From NCBI RefSeq assembly GCF_900108185.1, contig NZ_FNVA01000002.1, forward strand, positions 372,001 to 436,000: DNA of 64,000 nucleotides, read 5' to 3'. The stretch comes from Bryocella elongata. GTDB taxonomy: Bacteria > Acidobacteriota > Terriglobia > Terriglobales > Acidobacteriaceae. This document shows positions 8,676-16,298 of this stretch, one piece after another (the first letter of the stretch is position 1; each line of letters begins with the position of its first letter). The notes under the pieces were generated by a model. It ran no database searches. It was not told where the DNA came from and was given only the letters and a program-made list of their open reading frames with translations. Position numbers and translations under genes: made by a program.

Positions 8676-10124
8676 TCAGGCGGGCTCCGCGCGTTTTATG
8701 CGGAGGTTATTGATCGCGTAGTTCAGGTACTTCGGATTGAGCGAGACGGGCTCTTCTGCGAAGTTACAGGAGCCGACGACCTGGTCGAGGACGAATCGCG
8801 GCTGGAAGGCTGCGAGGTCGAGACCCTTTTCAACCTTGATGCGATGGACGATGGCGTCGAGCATCGCTTCGTCGACCGGGATGCCGTGGGAGAGGCATTC
8901 CTTCGCGAGGATCTTCTTGAAGAGGGCGACGGAGGGCGAGCCAATCTCGATCTTGTACGGCAGGCGGCGGAGGAAGGCCGGGTCCATGAGGTCTTCGGGA
9001 TCGAGGTTGGTGGAGAAGATGACGAGCTCGTCGAAGGGGATGCTGAAGCTCTTGCCGGTGTGGAGCTTCAGGTAGTCGAGGCGGCTTTCGAGCGGCACAA
9101 TCCAACGGTTGAGGAGGTTGGCGGGGCTGACGAGCTGCCGTCCGAAGTCGTCGATGACGAAGCAGCCGCCGAGCGCCTTCATGTGCAGCGGAGCTTCGTA
9201 GAGCTTGGACGTGGGGTCGTAGCGGAGATCGAGCATCTCGAGCGTGAGCTCGCCGCCGGCGACGACGAAGGGACGCTTACAGGCGACCCAGCGGGCGTCG
9301 ACTTCCTCGCCCCGAAGGATCGAGGGCGCGCGGGTGTCGGACGCGGAGTTGGGCTTGATCGCGATGTGGACGCTGGGATCAAAGACGCGGATCGTCTGGC
9401 CCTCGACGGTGACGGCATAGGGGATGTAGACGATGTCCTTGAATACGTCGGCGAGGCGGAGCGCGAAGGTTGTTTTGCCGTTGCCGGGAGGACCATAGAG
9501 AAGGATGGCGCGGCCGGAGTTCAGGGCGGGGCCGGATTGCTCGAGCAGCTCCTCTTCGATGTTGAGGTCGCCGATGCGCTGGCGAACCAGGTCGAAGGTC
9601 ACGATCTCGTTGGTGATCTTCTGCTGGTTGACCTGCAGGTTGAACTGCTTGAGGGTTACGGGCGCGGGCCCGTTGTACTGGGACTTTTCGAGGGCATAGT
9701 TGGCGAAACGCTTTCCTTCTTCGGTGAGGTCATAGGTCATCACGGCAGAGTTGTCTGCGCGCACGCCCTTGGCGTAGAGAAGCTTGCGTTCCACCGCCAG
9801 GCGGACGAGGTCGGTGACGATGAATCCGGGGAGCTTGATGGCATCGCCGAACTCGCTGGCGGAGCGAAGGCGGAAGGCGTGGATCTGCTTGATGAGGAGC
9901 TCAGTGAGGTCCGTTTCATCGAGGCCTGTGGCTTCGATGGTCTTGGGCTCTACGGGAAACTTGGCGAGGAACGCAGCTAGGGCCTCCGGGGTGAGAGCAC
10001 CTGCGGCGACGAGGTGTTCTCCGAGGCGGCCGCCCTGGCGCACCTGCCGGTCGAGGGCCTCGTCGAGCTGCTCCGGCGTGATGAGGTTGGCCAGAACCAG
10101 CAGATTTCCAAGCTGCATTCGCAC
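8676..10124 (-). CDS. AAA+ ATPase with N-terminal MshEN-like domain, function unknown
   Basis: Protein of 482 residues, GTG at 10124 (GGAGG 10 bases upstream) or ATG at 10118. Residues 1-55 resemble the MshEN/T2SSE N-terminal domain (LGNLLVLANLITPEQLDEAL, GGRLGEHLVAAGALTPEAL), which binds c-di-GMP in some secretion ATPases. After a helical linker, an AAA core has Walker A GPPGNGKT (211-218), Walker B CFVIDDFG (321-328, Asp-Asp rather than Asp-Glu) and a sensor-like FSTN. It is not a PilB/GspE ATPase: the central domain resembles MoxR/RavA-type or gas-vesicle-like AAA proteins more. No substrate is indicated by neighbours; it sits between a GH28 gene and the JAMM gene. Confidence 0.85.
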   Translation of the reverse strand: MRMQLGNLLVLANLITPEQLDEALDRQVRQGGRLGEHLVAAGALTPEALAAFLAKFPVEPKTIEATGLDETDLTELLIKQIHAFRLRSASEFGDAIKLPGFIVTDLVRLAVERKLLYAKGVRADNSAVMTYDLTEEGKRFANYALEKSQYNGPAPVTLKQFNLQVNQQKITNEIVTFDLVRQRIGDLNIEEELLEQSGPALNSGRAILLYGPPGNGKTTFALRLADVFKDIVYIPYAVTVEGQTIRVFDPSVHIAIKPNSASDTRAPSILRGEEVDARWVACKRPFVVAGGELTLEMLDLRYDPTSKLYEAPLHMKALGGCFVIDDFGRQLVSPANLLNRWIVPLESRLDYLKLHTGKSFSIPFDELVIFSTNLDPEDLMDPAFLRRLPYKIEIGSPSVALFKKILAKECLSHGIPVDEAMLDAIVHRIKVEKGLDLAAFQPRFVLDQVVGSCNFAEEPVSLNPKYLNYAINNLRIKRAEPA

Positions 10125-10304
10125 AGCGGTACGTCCTCCGGGAAGCTCTTCGGTGAAGAGGCCGCTTTGATTCTGCCTGAAGAGGCGGGGGAGAGCCCTT
10201 CCACGAAGGCGGACGTTACTGGTGGGTGCGATCCGTGGGCGGTTGTGGCGCCTGCAATGGGAGATTGCTGGTAGAGGCTTTGGCGCGCTGCTCTCAGCGC
10301 GGAG

Positions 10305-10775
10305 TCACGCGACTTCGATGGACTGGCTGGCGAAGGTCTTGTCTTCTTCAGTGCTGCCGGTGAGGAGGAAGCTGTTGGTGATCTGCGCTGTGCCGGTGGT
10401 CTTATCACCATCGACGGAGGTGATGACGTAGGCGCAGCCGAACCAGTGGGCCTCGTTGAAGTCGGTGATGGACCACTGGGCGGGGTGGTCGGGGTGGGAG
10501 TGGTAGAAGCCGACGATGTCGAGGCCGGCGTTGCGGGCCTCGCGCTGGGCCTTGAGGAGCTCCTGCGGGGCGATGTGGTAGCGGTTGTGGGCGGAGTCGG
10601 TGCGGGTGTTGCCGGCGCGGATGAGCTGTTGGACGGAGAGGGACTCGTCTTCTCCGGTTTCGCTGTGGGCACTCGCTTTGCCGAGCATGATGCCGCAGCA
10701 CTCGTTGGGGTAGGTCTCTTCGCCGTGGGCGCGGAGCTGGTCGTAGAGGGATTGCGGGATGTGCAGGGTGCTCAT
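10305..10775 (-). CDS. JAMM/MPN+ metallopeptidase, probable CysO processing or CysO-cysteine hydrolase (Mec-like)
   Basis: Protein of 156 residues with a complete JAMM zinc site: Glu25, then His92-Ser-His94, seven residues, Ser102, two residues, Asp105. This short single-domain type includes mycobacterial Mec, which releases cysteine from CysO-cysteine, and QbsD, which trims two residues after the Gly-Gly of QbsE. In this window a carrier with residues beyond Gly-Gly, a MoeZ-like activator and a CysM-like synthase lie nearby, so both roles (tail trimming and cysteine release) are reasonable; this is inference. A strong hairpin separates it from the toxin-antitoxin genes upstream. Confidence 0.9.
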   Translation of the reverse strand: MSTLHIPQSLYDQLRAHGEETYPNECCGIMLGKASAHSETGEDESLSVQQLIRAGNTRTDSAHNRYHIAPQELLKAQREARNAGLDIVGFYHSHPDHPAQWSITDFNEAHWFGCAYVITSVDGDKTTGTAQITNSFLLTGSTEEDKTFASQSIEVA

Positions 10776-10868
10776 GGCAGGTCTCGGGGTATCTCACCGG
10801 TTGCGGAAGCCTTGAATTCGGGGATCCTTCGGTAGTGCCTCAGTTTGAAATTCGCTAGGGTCGGTGTA

Positions 10869-10906
10869 GAAACGAGAGGCCCGCTGCTATAGCGGGCCTC
10901 TCGTTT
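10869..10906. terminator. Terminator downstream of the toxin-antitoxin pair
   Basis: A nearly perfect palindrome, AAACGAGAGGCCCGCT with loop GCTAT and AGCGGGCCTCTCGTTT, with T-run on either strand. It isolates the toxin-antitoxin unit from the JAMM gene. Confidence 0.8.
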
Positions 10907-10927
10907 GAGCGGTTGTCCTTCTTTAAT

Positions 10928-11416
10928 CTAGATTGTTTGGACTTCCATTGTGTCCATGTCAACTCGCATTTGCTCGGGACGATACTCGTCTACGAGCCAT
11001 TCGAAGGATTGCACGCCCTCTTCGGTGCGTTCTTTCAATCCGTCGCCTAACGCCAAAACTACAGATCGGATGAGGCGTTCACTTTGTGGTCCGATCTTCT
11101 GCTTGCCATTTTCCCAATTGGATAGTGTGCTTCTATCGGTAGCGATCAGCTTAGCGAACTCAGTCGCACTCATTTTGAGGTATTTCCGTAGAAATCTAAC
11201 CTCCTCGCCGTTCAGACGATATTTGCGCGTGGCGATATGCCACGCAAGTGCGGCCATTAGGTCATTGACGTTCGGAATCACGGGATCGGTATTCCCGCAC
11301 TCTTTGCACGTCAACAGCTCAATTCCTGTGAGCGTGACGTTATTCAGCCCACTCTCACGAAACTGATATACCCCTTGTGTGGTGGCAGATTCAGAACCGC
11401 AATTGCTGCAGTCCAC
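10928..11416 (-). CDS. MqsA/HigA-type antitoxin: zinc finger plus HTH
   Basis: Protein of 162 residues, GTG start at 11416 preceded by GAGGAGGAG. Cys3-Cys6 and Cys37-Cys40 form a YgiT-type zinc ribbon as in MqsA antitoxins. Residues about 60-115 are an XRE HTH (EEVRFLRKYLKMSATEFAKLI, DRSTLSNWENGKQKI). The C-terminal tail is acidic. The partner gene ends 18 bases upstream, giving the toxin-first order known for MqsRA and HigBA. Base composition is visibly lower in GC than nearby genes, pointing to horizontal gain. It should neutralise the toxin and repress the shared promoter. Confidence 0.85.
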   Translation of the reverse strand: MDCSNCGSESATTQGVYQFRESGLNNVTLTGIELLTCKECGNTDPVIPNVNDLMAALAWHIATRKYRLNGEEVRFLRKYLKMSATEFAKLIATDRSTLSNWENGKQKIGPQSERLIRSVVLALGDGLKERTEEGVQSFEWLVDEYRPEQMRVDMDTMEVQTI

Positions 11417-11434
11417 GTGTCCTCCTCCTCCTCG

Positions 11435-11767
11435 TTATTCGTCCCTTGCCTTCGCTGCTACGGAGAAAACCGTAATGAGGAAAGCCCGGGAAACACTCTT
11501 AAAACTGAAGACAATGACGAGGTACTTGCCTCCAGGCTCATGTCCCTCGACCCGATACTTCCATTCACCTGTTTTGATGTCTGGTTCTGGTGGATCGAGT
11601 ACTCTTCCTGATTTCAGAACGACCCATGCATCCTCAAAGGTAAGGTCTTCCTGCAATAGTTCGTCCCTGAAATGGCGACCCGGGACGATTTCACCGCCTC
11701 CTTGAAGACAAAACCGGAGGAGGTCTTGCGCCTCTAGTACGGTGTTAACTATCGTCCGTCTCTCCAT
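11435..11767 (-). CDS. DUF4258 toxin (RelE/MqsR-like fold)
   Basis: A frame is open to a TTG at 11803, but that codon lies in a -35 box; ATG at 11767 gives 110 residues. The sequence follows DUF4258: RHFRDELLQEDLTFEDAW, VLKSGRVLDPPEPD, WKYRVEGHEPGGKYLVIVFSF, FLITVFSV. Such proteins pair with zinc finger-HTH antitoxins, and many are mRNA interferases, though the family is little studied. The promoter predicts transcription starting only two or three bases before this ATG, so the toxin would be read from a leaderless message, while the antitoxin has a strong ribosome site. That would favour antitoxin excess. Confidence 0.8.
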   Translation of the reverse strand: MERRTIVNTVLEAQDLLRFCLQGGGEIVPGRHFRDELLQEDLTFEDAWVVLKSGRVLDPPEPDIKTGEWKYRVEGHEPGGKYLVIVFSFKSVSRAFLITVFSVAAKARDE

Positions 11768-11775
11768 AATGTGAC

Positions 11776-11803
11776 ATTTTACCAACGTGTGGTCTTTTGT
11801 CAA
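11776..11803 (-). promoter_or_regulatory. Sigma-70 promoter of the toxin-antitoxin unit
   Basis: On the minus strand TTGACA (11798-11803), 16 bases, TAAAAT (11776-11781). The expected start of transcription is near 11769, right at the toxin ATG (11767). Confidence 0.7.
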
Positions 11804-11943
11804 CTAAAGTTGTAGAGGAGATCGTCCCGTATCGGACCTCACCCTTGCTTTCGCTTGTAAGGGCCACGCTTCTTGGCGACTGGCTCTGGCAGGAGCGCGA
11901 TCAGCTCTTCGACCGACCAGACGTGCCCGGAGAGTCCAGCCGA

Positions 11944-11969
11944 TCCTTCGCCTTCGGCTCAGGATGACG
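11944..11969. repeat. Palindromic repeat, family B, copy 1
   Basis: TCCTTCGCCTTCGGCTCAGGATGACG: a short hairpin with the tail AGGATGAC. Related copies: 15247-15285, 27152-27184, 38354-38385, 39845-39899, 54521-54557. Confidence 0.55.
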
Positions 11970-11982
11970 GCAAAGAACGGGG

Positions 11983-13032
11983 CTATCGGGCGGTCCCCAG
12001 CTTGGCTTCCAAGTCCTTGTCCGCGGCGATGGTTTCCTGCCAGAAGTGTTCGCTGAGGTACTTGTCGGCGGAGTCGCAGAGGATGGTGACGATGACGGCG
12101 TCGCGGCCGGCGGCGGCTTCTTCTTCGGCGACCTGGAGGGCAGCGGCGCAGGCTGCGGCGGCGGAGATGCCGACGAGCAGGCCGGCGTTGCGGCCGAGCC
12201 ACTTGGCCATGGCGTAGGCGCGCTCGGTGGCCATGGGGAGGTCGCGGTCGGCGAGCTTGTCGTCGTAGATGGGCGGGACGATGGCCGTTTCCATGTGCTT
12301 GAGGCCCTCGAGGCCGTGGAAGGGCGAGTCGGGCTGCATGGAGATGCACTGGATGGCGGGGTTGAACTCGCGCAGGCGGCGGGTGGTGCCCATGAAGGTG
12401 CCGGAGGTGCCGAGCGACGCGACGAAGTGGGTGATGGCGCCTTCGGTCTGCTGCCATATCTCGGGTGCGGTGGTGCGGTAGTGGGCGAGCCAGTTGTTGT
12501 CGTTGCCGTACTGGTCGGCGTAGAAGTAGCGCTCGGGGTCGGCGGTTGCGAGTTCGCGGGCTTTGCGGATGGCTCCGTCTGAGCCGTCGGCAGGGTCGGT
12601 CCAGACGATCTCGGCGCCGTAGGCCTTGAGGATGCGCTTGCGCTCGGGTGAGACGTTGGAGGGCATGCAGAGGTGCACGGGGAAGCCGAGCGCTGCGCCG
12701 AGCATGGCATAGGCGATGCCGGTGTTGCCGCTGGTGGCGTCGAGGAGGATTTTTTGATTGCTGGCCGCGCCTGGCGTGAGTTTGCCTTCGGCGATGGCGG
12801 CTCGAATGATCGAAGAGGCGGCGCGGTCCTTGACGGAGCCACCGGGGTTGGCCCACTCCGCCTTGCCATAGATGTGGATGTTCACGCCGTACTGCGCGTT
12901 GAGGCGGGCTGTGAGGGCGTCGAGCTGGAGGAGCGGGGTGTTGCCGATGCGGTCGAGGAGTCCCACGCCGAGGGGGTTGGTTGTCGAAGGGGCGGTGCTG
13001 ATCATCGGTGTGTCTGTCATCGCGGAGGCCAT
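11983..13032 (-). CDS. cysM: PLP-dependent cysteine synthase, CysM-like (probable CysO-thiocarboxylate user)
   Basis: Protein of 349 residues, fold type II PLP enzyme. Lys68 in NPGGSVKDRAA binds PLP; the substrate loop SGNTGIAYA and the phosphate loop GTSGTFMG are present. It makes cysteine from an activated serine and a sulfur donor. A classical CysK uses O-acetylserine and sulfide; CysM of actinobacteria uses O-phosphoserine and thiocarboxylated CysO. The longer C-terminal segment (EEEAAAGRDAVIVTILCDSADKY) is more CysM-like, and the nearby CysO-like carrier, MoeZ and JAMM genes support the CysO route. Upstream bases hold family A repeats. The reaction is cytosolic. Confidence 0.88.
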   Translation of the reverse strand: MASAMTDTPMISTAPSTTNPLGVGLLDRIGNTPLLQLDALTARLNAQYGVNIHIYGKAEWANPGGSVKDRAASSIIRAAIAEGKLTPGAASNQKILLDATSGNTGIAYAMLGAALGFPVHLCMPSNVSPERKRILKAYGAEIVWTDPADGSDGAIRKARELATADPERYFYADQYGNDNNWLAHYRTTAPEIWQQTEGAITHFVASLGTSGTFMGTTRRLREFNPAIQCISMQPDSPFHGLEGLKHMETAIVPPIYDDKLADRDLPMATERAYAMAKWLGRNAGLLVGISAAAACAAALQVAEEEAAAGRDAVIVTILCDSADKYLSEHFWQETIAADKDLEAKLGTAR

Positions 13033-13086
13033 GTTGTCTCTTGGATGATCTTATGGGCGGCGAAGGAGCGGGTTGCTGGTCGCAGA

Positions 13087-13120
13087 AACCCACATCTCAA
13101 AGGCGAGATGTGGGGCACCC
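13087..13120. repeat. Palindromic repeat, family A, copy 1
   Basis: CCCACATCTC and GAGATGTGGG pair perfectly over 10 bases around a six-base loop, followed by GCACCC. One of nine related copies in the window. Confidence 0.8.
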
Positions 13121-13154
13121 TGTTCCTGGGGAACCTTGGAGACTCGTGGTGACT

Positions 13155-13188
13155 TAGCCCGGGTCGAGAGTCCGGACCCGGGGCACCC
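13155..13188. repeat. Palindromic repeat, family A, copy 2
   Basis: TAGCCCGGGTC, loop, GACCCGGGGCACCC. The stem is different from copy 1 but the pairing and the tail are kept. It lies between cysM and the DinB-like gene, 35 bases from copy 1. Confidence 0.8.
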
Positions 13189-13202
13189 TGATGGTGGAGG
13201 CC

Positions 13203-13667
13203 CTAGGCGGCGGCGGGCATCTCGGGCTCGATGCCCATGAGCTTGAGGTGGTGGGCGAGGTGCTTCACGTAATCCTTGGCGAGGTGCTCGAGGGTGGTGG
13301 GCATCTCCGCGCCGATCTTGCAGACGGTCTGGAGTTTGGCCTCGGGGATGTGGGCGATGACGTGGGCCAGGAGGCGGTTGTAGGCGAGGAAGAGGTCGAC
13401 GAGCATGGCCCAGCTGGCGGTCTGGAACTGCTGGACGCGGATGTTGCCGTTCTGGTCGTAGCCGGGGAAGTTGAGCTCGCGCTGGAGGCTGGCGCGGACG
13501 ATGCGCTGGTGGTTGTTGGAGGCCGAATCGATGAGGTGGCCGAGGAGCTGGCGTCGGCTCCATCCGCCGGCACGGACGGGAGACGTGGTGGTGGAGTCGT
13601 CGACCTGGGCGAGCTGCGGAGCGGCGGCCTCGATGAGGGAGAGAAGCTTGCGGCTAAGGGAGTGCAT
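13203..13667 (-). CDS. DinB/YfiT-like protein
   Basis: ATG at 13667 has GGAGG eight bases upstream and gives 154 residues, the usual size; the frame to 13754 is not needed. The four-helix bundle family is recognised by LLGHLIDSASNNHQRIVRA near residue 45 and the C-terminal HLAHHLKLMG, whose histidines would bind a metal. Members are thiol-dependent S-transferases (bacillithiol, mycothiol) or of unknown activity. No substrate can be inferred here. Single gene. Confidence 0.85.
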   Translation of the reverse strand: MHSLSRKLLSLIEAAAPQLAQVDDSTTTSPVRAGGWSRRQLLGHLIDSASNNHQRIVRASLQRELNFPGYDQNGNIRVQQFQTASWAMLVDLFLAYNRLLAHVIAHIPEAKLQTVCKIGAEMPTTLEHLAKDYVKHLAHHLKLMGIEPEMPAAA

Positions 13668-13944
13668 CGGTACATCCTCCGGGGCAATTTCGCGGCTGCG
13701 GCGGCTTCCGAAAAAGGAGTGTCGTGACGTTTTCTTTGAGGGAAAACGCCTCATGCCAGTCCTTCCCCGGCTCTACCTACAGCAGGAAATGCTTGTGGGT
13801 CGGGCAAAAAGGGCGACTCTGGAGTGCCCCGCGCCGGGATTGGAGCATTGAAGCGCGGTGCCTGGATGTGCGAAAGTTGGGTTAGAGTCTCACGCGGAAA
13901 TGGCGTTGTAAAGCCTGCTTCGCGAAAACGAAGGTCTGGATACG

Positions 13945-14364
13945 ATGCCAAGAACCGTAACGGTTCCAAGTTTTGACGAAGTGCTCTCGCGCCTCGGCGA
14001 TGAGAAATTTGACGTTTCACCAGCCACAGAAGGTGCAAATCGTGTGGCCGGTGCTCGCCGGGTGAGCAAATATGGCTGCGCGGCAGAGATTGCGCCGAGC
14101 GACGTGAAGGATGCGCCGGTGCGCTTGCTGGCGCGTTCGGGCTGGGTGCTGGCGGGGGAGATCTCTCGCCTGACGGACCGGGGATACCAGAAGTTCTTCA
14201 AGACCTCGAAGTTAGAGGTTCCGGCGACGGCGGATGCGCTGACAGCGCTGCACAAGTTCGATGAAGAGCTGAAGAACGCGATCGGCGCGCAAGAGCTTTA
14301 TAACGAAGCGATGGGCACGACGAGCGACAAGTACATCTATGACCGGCTGAAGGGGCGGGCGTAG
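13945..14364 (+). CDS. Conserved-looking hypothetical protein (139 aa)
   Basis: Starts ATG at 13945 and ends before a signal-peptide protein on the same strand. The sequence (VPSFDEVLSRLGDEKFDVSP, SKYGCAAEIAPSDVKDAP, WVLAGEISRLTDRGYQKFF, LHKFDEELKNAIG, YNEAMGTTSDKYIYDRL) is globular, charged and without transmembrane segments. I do not recognise the family. Its codon use is like its neighbours. The downstream exported protein begins 80 bases after the stop, so co-transcription is possible. Confidence 0.75.
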   Translation: MPRTVTVPSFDEVLSRLGDEKFDVSPATEGANRVAGARRVSKYGCAAEIAPSDVKDAPVRLLARSGWVLAGEISRLTDRGYQKFFKTSKLEVPATADALTALHKFDEELKNAIGAQELYNEAMGTTSDKYIYDRLKGRA

Positions 14365-14444
14365 ATATAGTTTTTTTGATTTCGCGGGAACGGTTTGCGC
14401 CGTATTTCAGTCTATCCATCGGGCAGTCTTCGAGGAGGACCGAG

Positions 14445-15146
14445 ATGCGGCGTTTCGCGTTGCTGGGTGTGGTGGCCGGAGTCCTGAGCGCTACGGCGTG
14501 GGCGCAGCAGAGGAGCACGGAGCAGCCTCCGCCTCTGCCGCTGAAGCCGATCGCGATGCCGGCGGACCGTGAGGCGGATTCTTATGCAATCTACTCGCAG
14601 CTGCTGCCTCATGGGTTGATCGAATGGGCCGACGCAGAGCGGACCGTGTGGCTGGTGGAGGACACGACAACTACGTCCGTTCGCAGTGATGAGCCTTGCG
14701 ATCCTGCGCCGGGAGAGGGAGGCGGCGGGATTTCGATGAGTCCGAATCGTGCGATCCAGGTTCCTCCGGAGCGAGAGCTGGAGTGGCGCGCGCTGCTGGC
14801 CGACTTCGATGCGCACTGCCACGAGCGCCTCGCGCTGTCGGCCGATCGGCTCCAGCCGGGCCTGCCCGTGCACCTGATGGATGAAGCGGCGATGGCCCGC
14901 TATCGATCGACGCGGATGGGGGTTACACAGGAACAGGCGAGCCAGCTGAACGCGCACGAGTTCGATGGAGCGGCAGGGATGCACAGCTTCAGCGAGGTGT
15001 ACTTCACGCCGGATCATCGCCTCGCACTGGTGCACACGGGAATGTGGTGCGGCGGGCTGTGCGGGATGTGGGCGTGGGTGGTGCTGGAGCACGTCGACGG
15101 AAAGTGGAAGCCGCTGCCGTGGGTGCACAGCTTCACGATCTCGTGA
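14445..15146 (+). CDS. Exported hypothetical protein
   Basis: ATG at 14445 is preceded by GAGGAGG and opens a signal peptide (RRFALLGVVAGVLSATAWAQQ, probable cleavage after AWA). The mature protein of about 210 residues has paired cysteines (CDPA, HCHE, CGGLCG) and a C-terminal domain reading VYFTPDHRLALVHTGMWCGG and WAWVVLEHVDGKWKPL, which looks like a beta-sheet domain reporting a measured value. The family is unknown to me. Acidobacterial genomes carry many such small secreted proteins. Confidence 0.75.
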   Translation: MRRFALLGVVAGVLSATAWAQQRSTEQPPPLPLKPIAMPADREADSYAIYSQLLPHGLIEWADAERTVWLVEDTTTTSVRSDEPCDPAPGEGGGGISMSPNRAIQVPPERELEWRALLADFDAHCHERLALSADRLQPGLPVHLMDEAAMARYRSTRMGVTQEQASQLNAHEFDGAAGMHSFSEVYFTPDHRLALVHTGMWCGGLCGMWAWVVLEHVDGKWKPLPWVHSFTIS

Positions 15147-15184
15147 GCGCACAGGCCGTTTACCGAAGCTGGCGGGTCGTGGTT

Positions 15185-15238
15185 CTGTAGAGCGATGAGG
15201 TCTTGAGGTCGCCCGCTTTGCGGGCTGGAGCGATGAGG
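15185..15238. repeat. Palindromic repeat, family C, copy 2
   Basis: CTGTAGAGCGATGAGGTCTT, hairpin GCCCGCTTTGCGGGC, TGGAGCGATGAGG; flanks match 4237-4288 while the hairpin differs. Confidence 0.6.
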
Positions 15239-15246
15239 AGAAGCCG

Positions 15247-15285
15247 GTCCTTCCCCATTCGCTTCGCTCAGGGGCAGGATGAAAA
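15247..15285. repeat. Palindromic repeat, family B-like, copy 2
   Basis: GTCCTTCCCC, then TTCGCTTCGCTCAGG and GGCAGGATGA. Weaker than other family B copies. Confidence 0.4.
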
Positions 15286-15323
15286 GGCGAGAGAGCGGGC
15301 TGACTGCCGGGTTGGCTGCCAGG

Positions 15324-16298
15324 TCAGCGGCGGGAGCGTTGCCACTCGCGGTAGGCTTCGCTCTTGCCAAGTCCGCGGGATTTGGCGACTCGCTTGAGGG
15401 CGTCTTTTTCGGAGAGGCCTTCGGTGCGGATGAGGTGGGTGACCTCGTCGGCGATGGTCTTGACTGACGAGTCCTCGTCGCTGTGCCGGAGTGTGCCGTC
15501 GAGCATGAGGACCATCTCGCCGCGGATGCTGGGGCGGGCGGAGAGCGTCGCGAGGACCTCGGCGGCGGTTCCGCGCAGGAACTCTTCGTGCAGCTTGGTG
15601 AGCTCTCGGGCGAGGGCGATGCGGTGTTGCGGGCCGAAGACGGCGACGACGTCTTCGAGGGCACCGAGGATGCGGTGCGGGGTCTCGTAGAAGAGGTGGG
15701 TGGCCGGGCCAGGGTTCAGGGCCCAGGGGCCAGGGTTCAGAGGGCCGGAGGCCAGTGAGAGGCGGAGGGCTTCGAGGACGGTCTTGCGGGCGCCTTCCTT
15801 GGCGGGAAGGAAGCCGTGGAAGGCGAAGCTTTCGGTGCTGAGGCCGCTGGCGATCAGGCCGCTGAGGGCGGCGTTGGCTCCGGGGATGGGATAGACAGCT
15901 ACGCCCGCGGCGATGGCTTCGCGGACGAGGACCGAGCCGGGGTCGGCGATGGCGGGGGTGCCGGCGTCGGAGACGATGGCGATGCGGGCACCGGCTTTGA
16001 GGGCCGTGATGAGCTCGGAGGCACGGCCGGTCTCGTTGTGGTCGTGATAGCTGACGGTGGGGACGCGGAGGCCGAAGTGCGAGAGCAGCTTGGCGGTCTG
16101 GCGCGTGTCCTCGCAGGCGATGCGGTCGACCGAGGCGAGGACGCGCAGGGCGCGCAGGGTGATGTCCTCGAGGTTCCCGATGGGTGTGGCGACCAGGTAG
16201 AGGCCGGGAGCTAAAAGTGAGGGATTAGGGATTAGGGATAAGGGATTAGGGGCCACGGGCAAGTGGTCAGAAGGTGCGCCAGGGGTCTCGTCGCTCAC
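15324..16298 (-). CDS. rsmI: 16S rRNA (cytidine-1402-2'-O)-methyltransferase
   Basis: Protein of 324 residues. It has the tetrapyrrole-methylase-like SAM fold: GLYLVATPIGNLEDITLRAL, CEDTRQTAKLLSHF, SYHDHNE, VSDAGTPAIADPGSVLV, PIPGANAALSGLIASGL, FHGFLP, LFYETPHRILGAL, REL TKLHEE. It methylates C1402 of 16S rRNA together with RsmH. The GTG start at 16298 overlaps the stop of the preceding gene in GTGA, so translation is coupled. Two stretches look foreign: the N-terminal LSLIPNPSLL (16215-16255) and an insertion LNPGPWALNPGP (15712-15750). Both are encoded by G-rich word repeats of the type also found between genes. The insertion sits in a surface loop before the FYE motif. Confidence 0.93.
   Translation of the reverse strand: MSDETPGAPSDHLPVAPNPLSLIPNPSLLAPGLYLVATPIGNLEDITLRALRVLASVDRIACEDTRQTAKLLSHFGLRVPTVSYHDHNETGRASELITALKAGARIAIVSDAGTPAIADPGSVLVREAIAAGVAVYPIPGANAALSGLIASGLSTESFAFHGFLPAKEGARKTVLEALRLSLASGPLNPGPWALNPGPATHLFYETPHRILGALEDVVAVFGPQHRIALARELTKLHEEFLRGTAAEVLATLSARPSIRGEMVLMLDGTLRHSDEDSSVKTIADEVTHLIRTEGLSEKDALKRVAKSRGLGKSEAYREWQRSRR
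15712..15750. repeat. G-rich word repeat inside rsmI
   Basis: CCAGGGTTCAGGGCCC, AGGGGCCAGGGTTCAGAGGGCC. Units of GGGTTCAGGG/GGGCCAGGG repeat with variation and stay in frame. Compare 16215-16255, 19288-19322 (thiL), 25402-25436 and 36919-36990. Confidence 0.65.
16215..16255. repeat. G-rich word repeat inside the rsmI N-terminus
   Basis: AGGGATTAGGGATTAGGGAT followed by AAGGGATTAGGGGCC: four near-identical GGGATTA units. On the minus strand it encodes the extra N-terminal residues of RsmI. Four G-runs in this spacing could form a quadruplex. Confidence 0.7.

Noticed and set aside
12046-12582. Plus-strand frame opposite cysM, rich in Gly/Asp/Val
   Set aside because: Antisense shadow of a GC-rich gene; long Gly/Val/Glu runs of this kind occur opposite every minus-strand gene here.
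15712-16255. G-rich repeats as telomere or CRISPR-like arrays
   Set aside because: Units vary in length and sequence and have no spacers; only a word-repeat label is justified.
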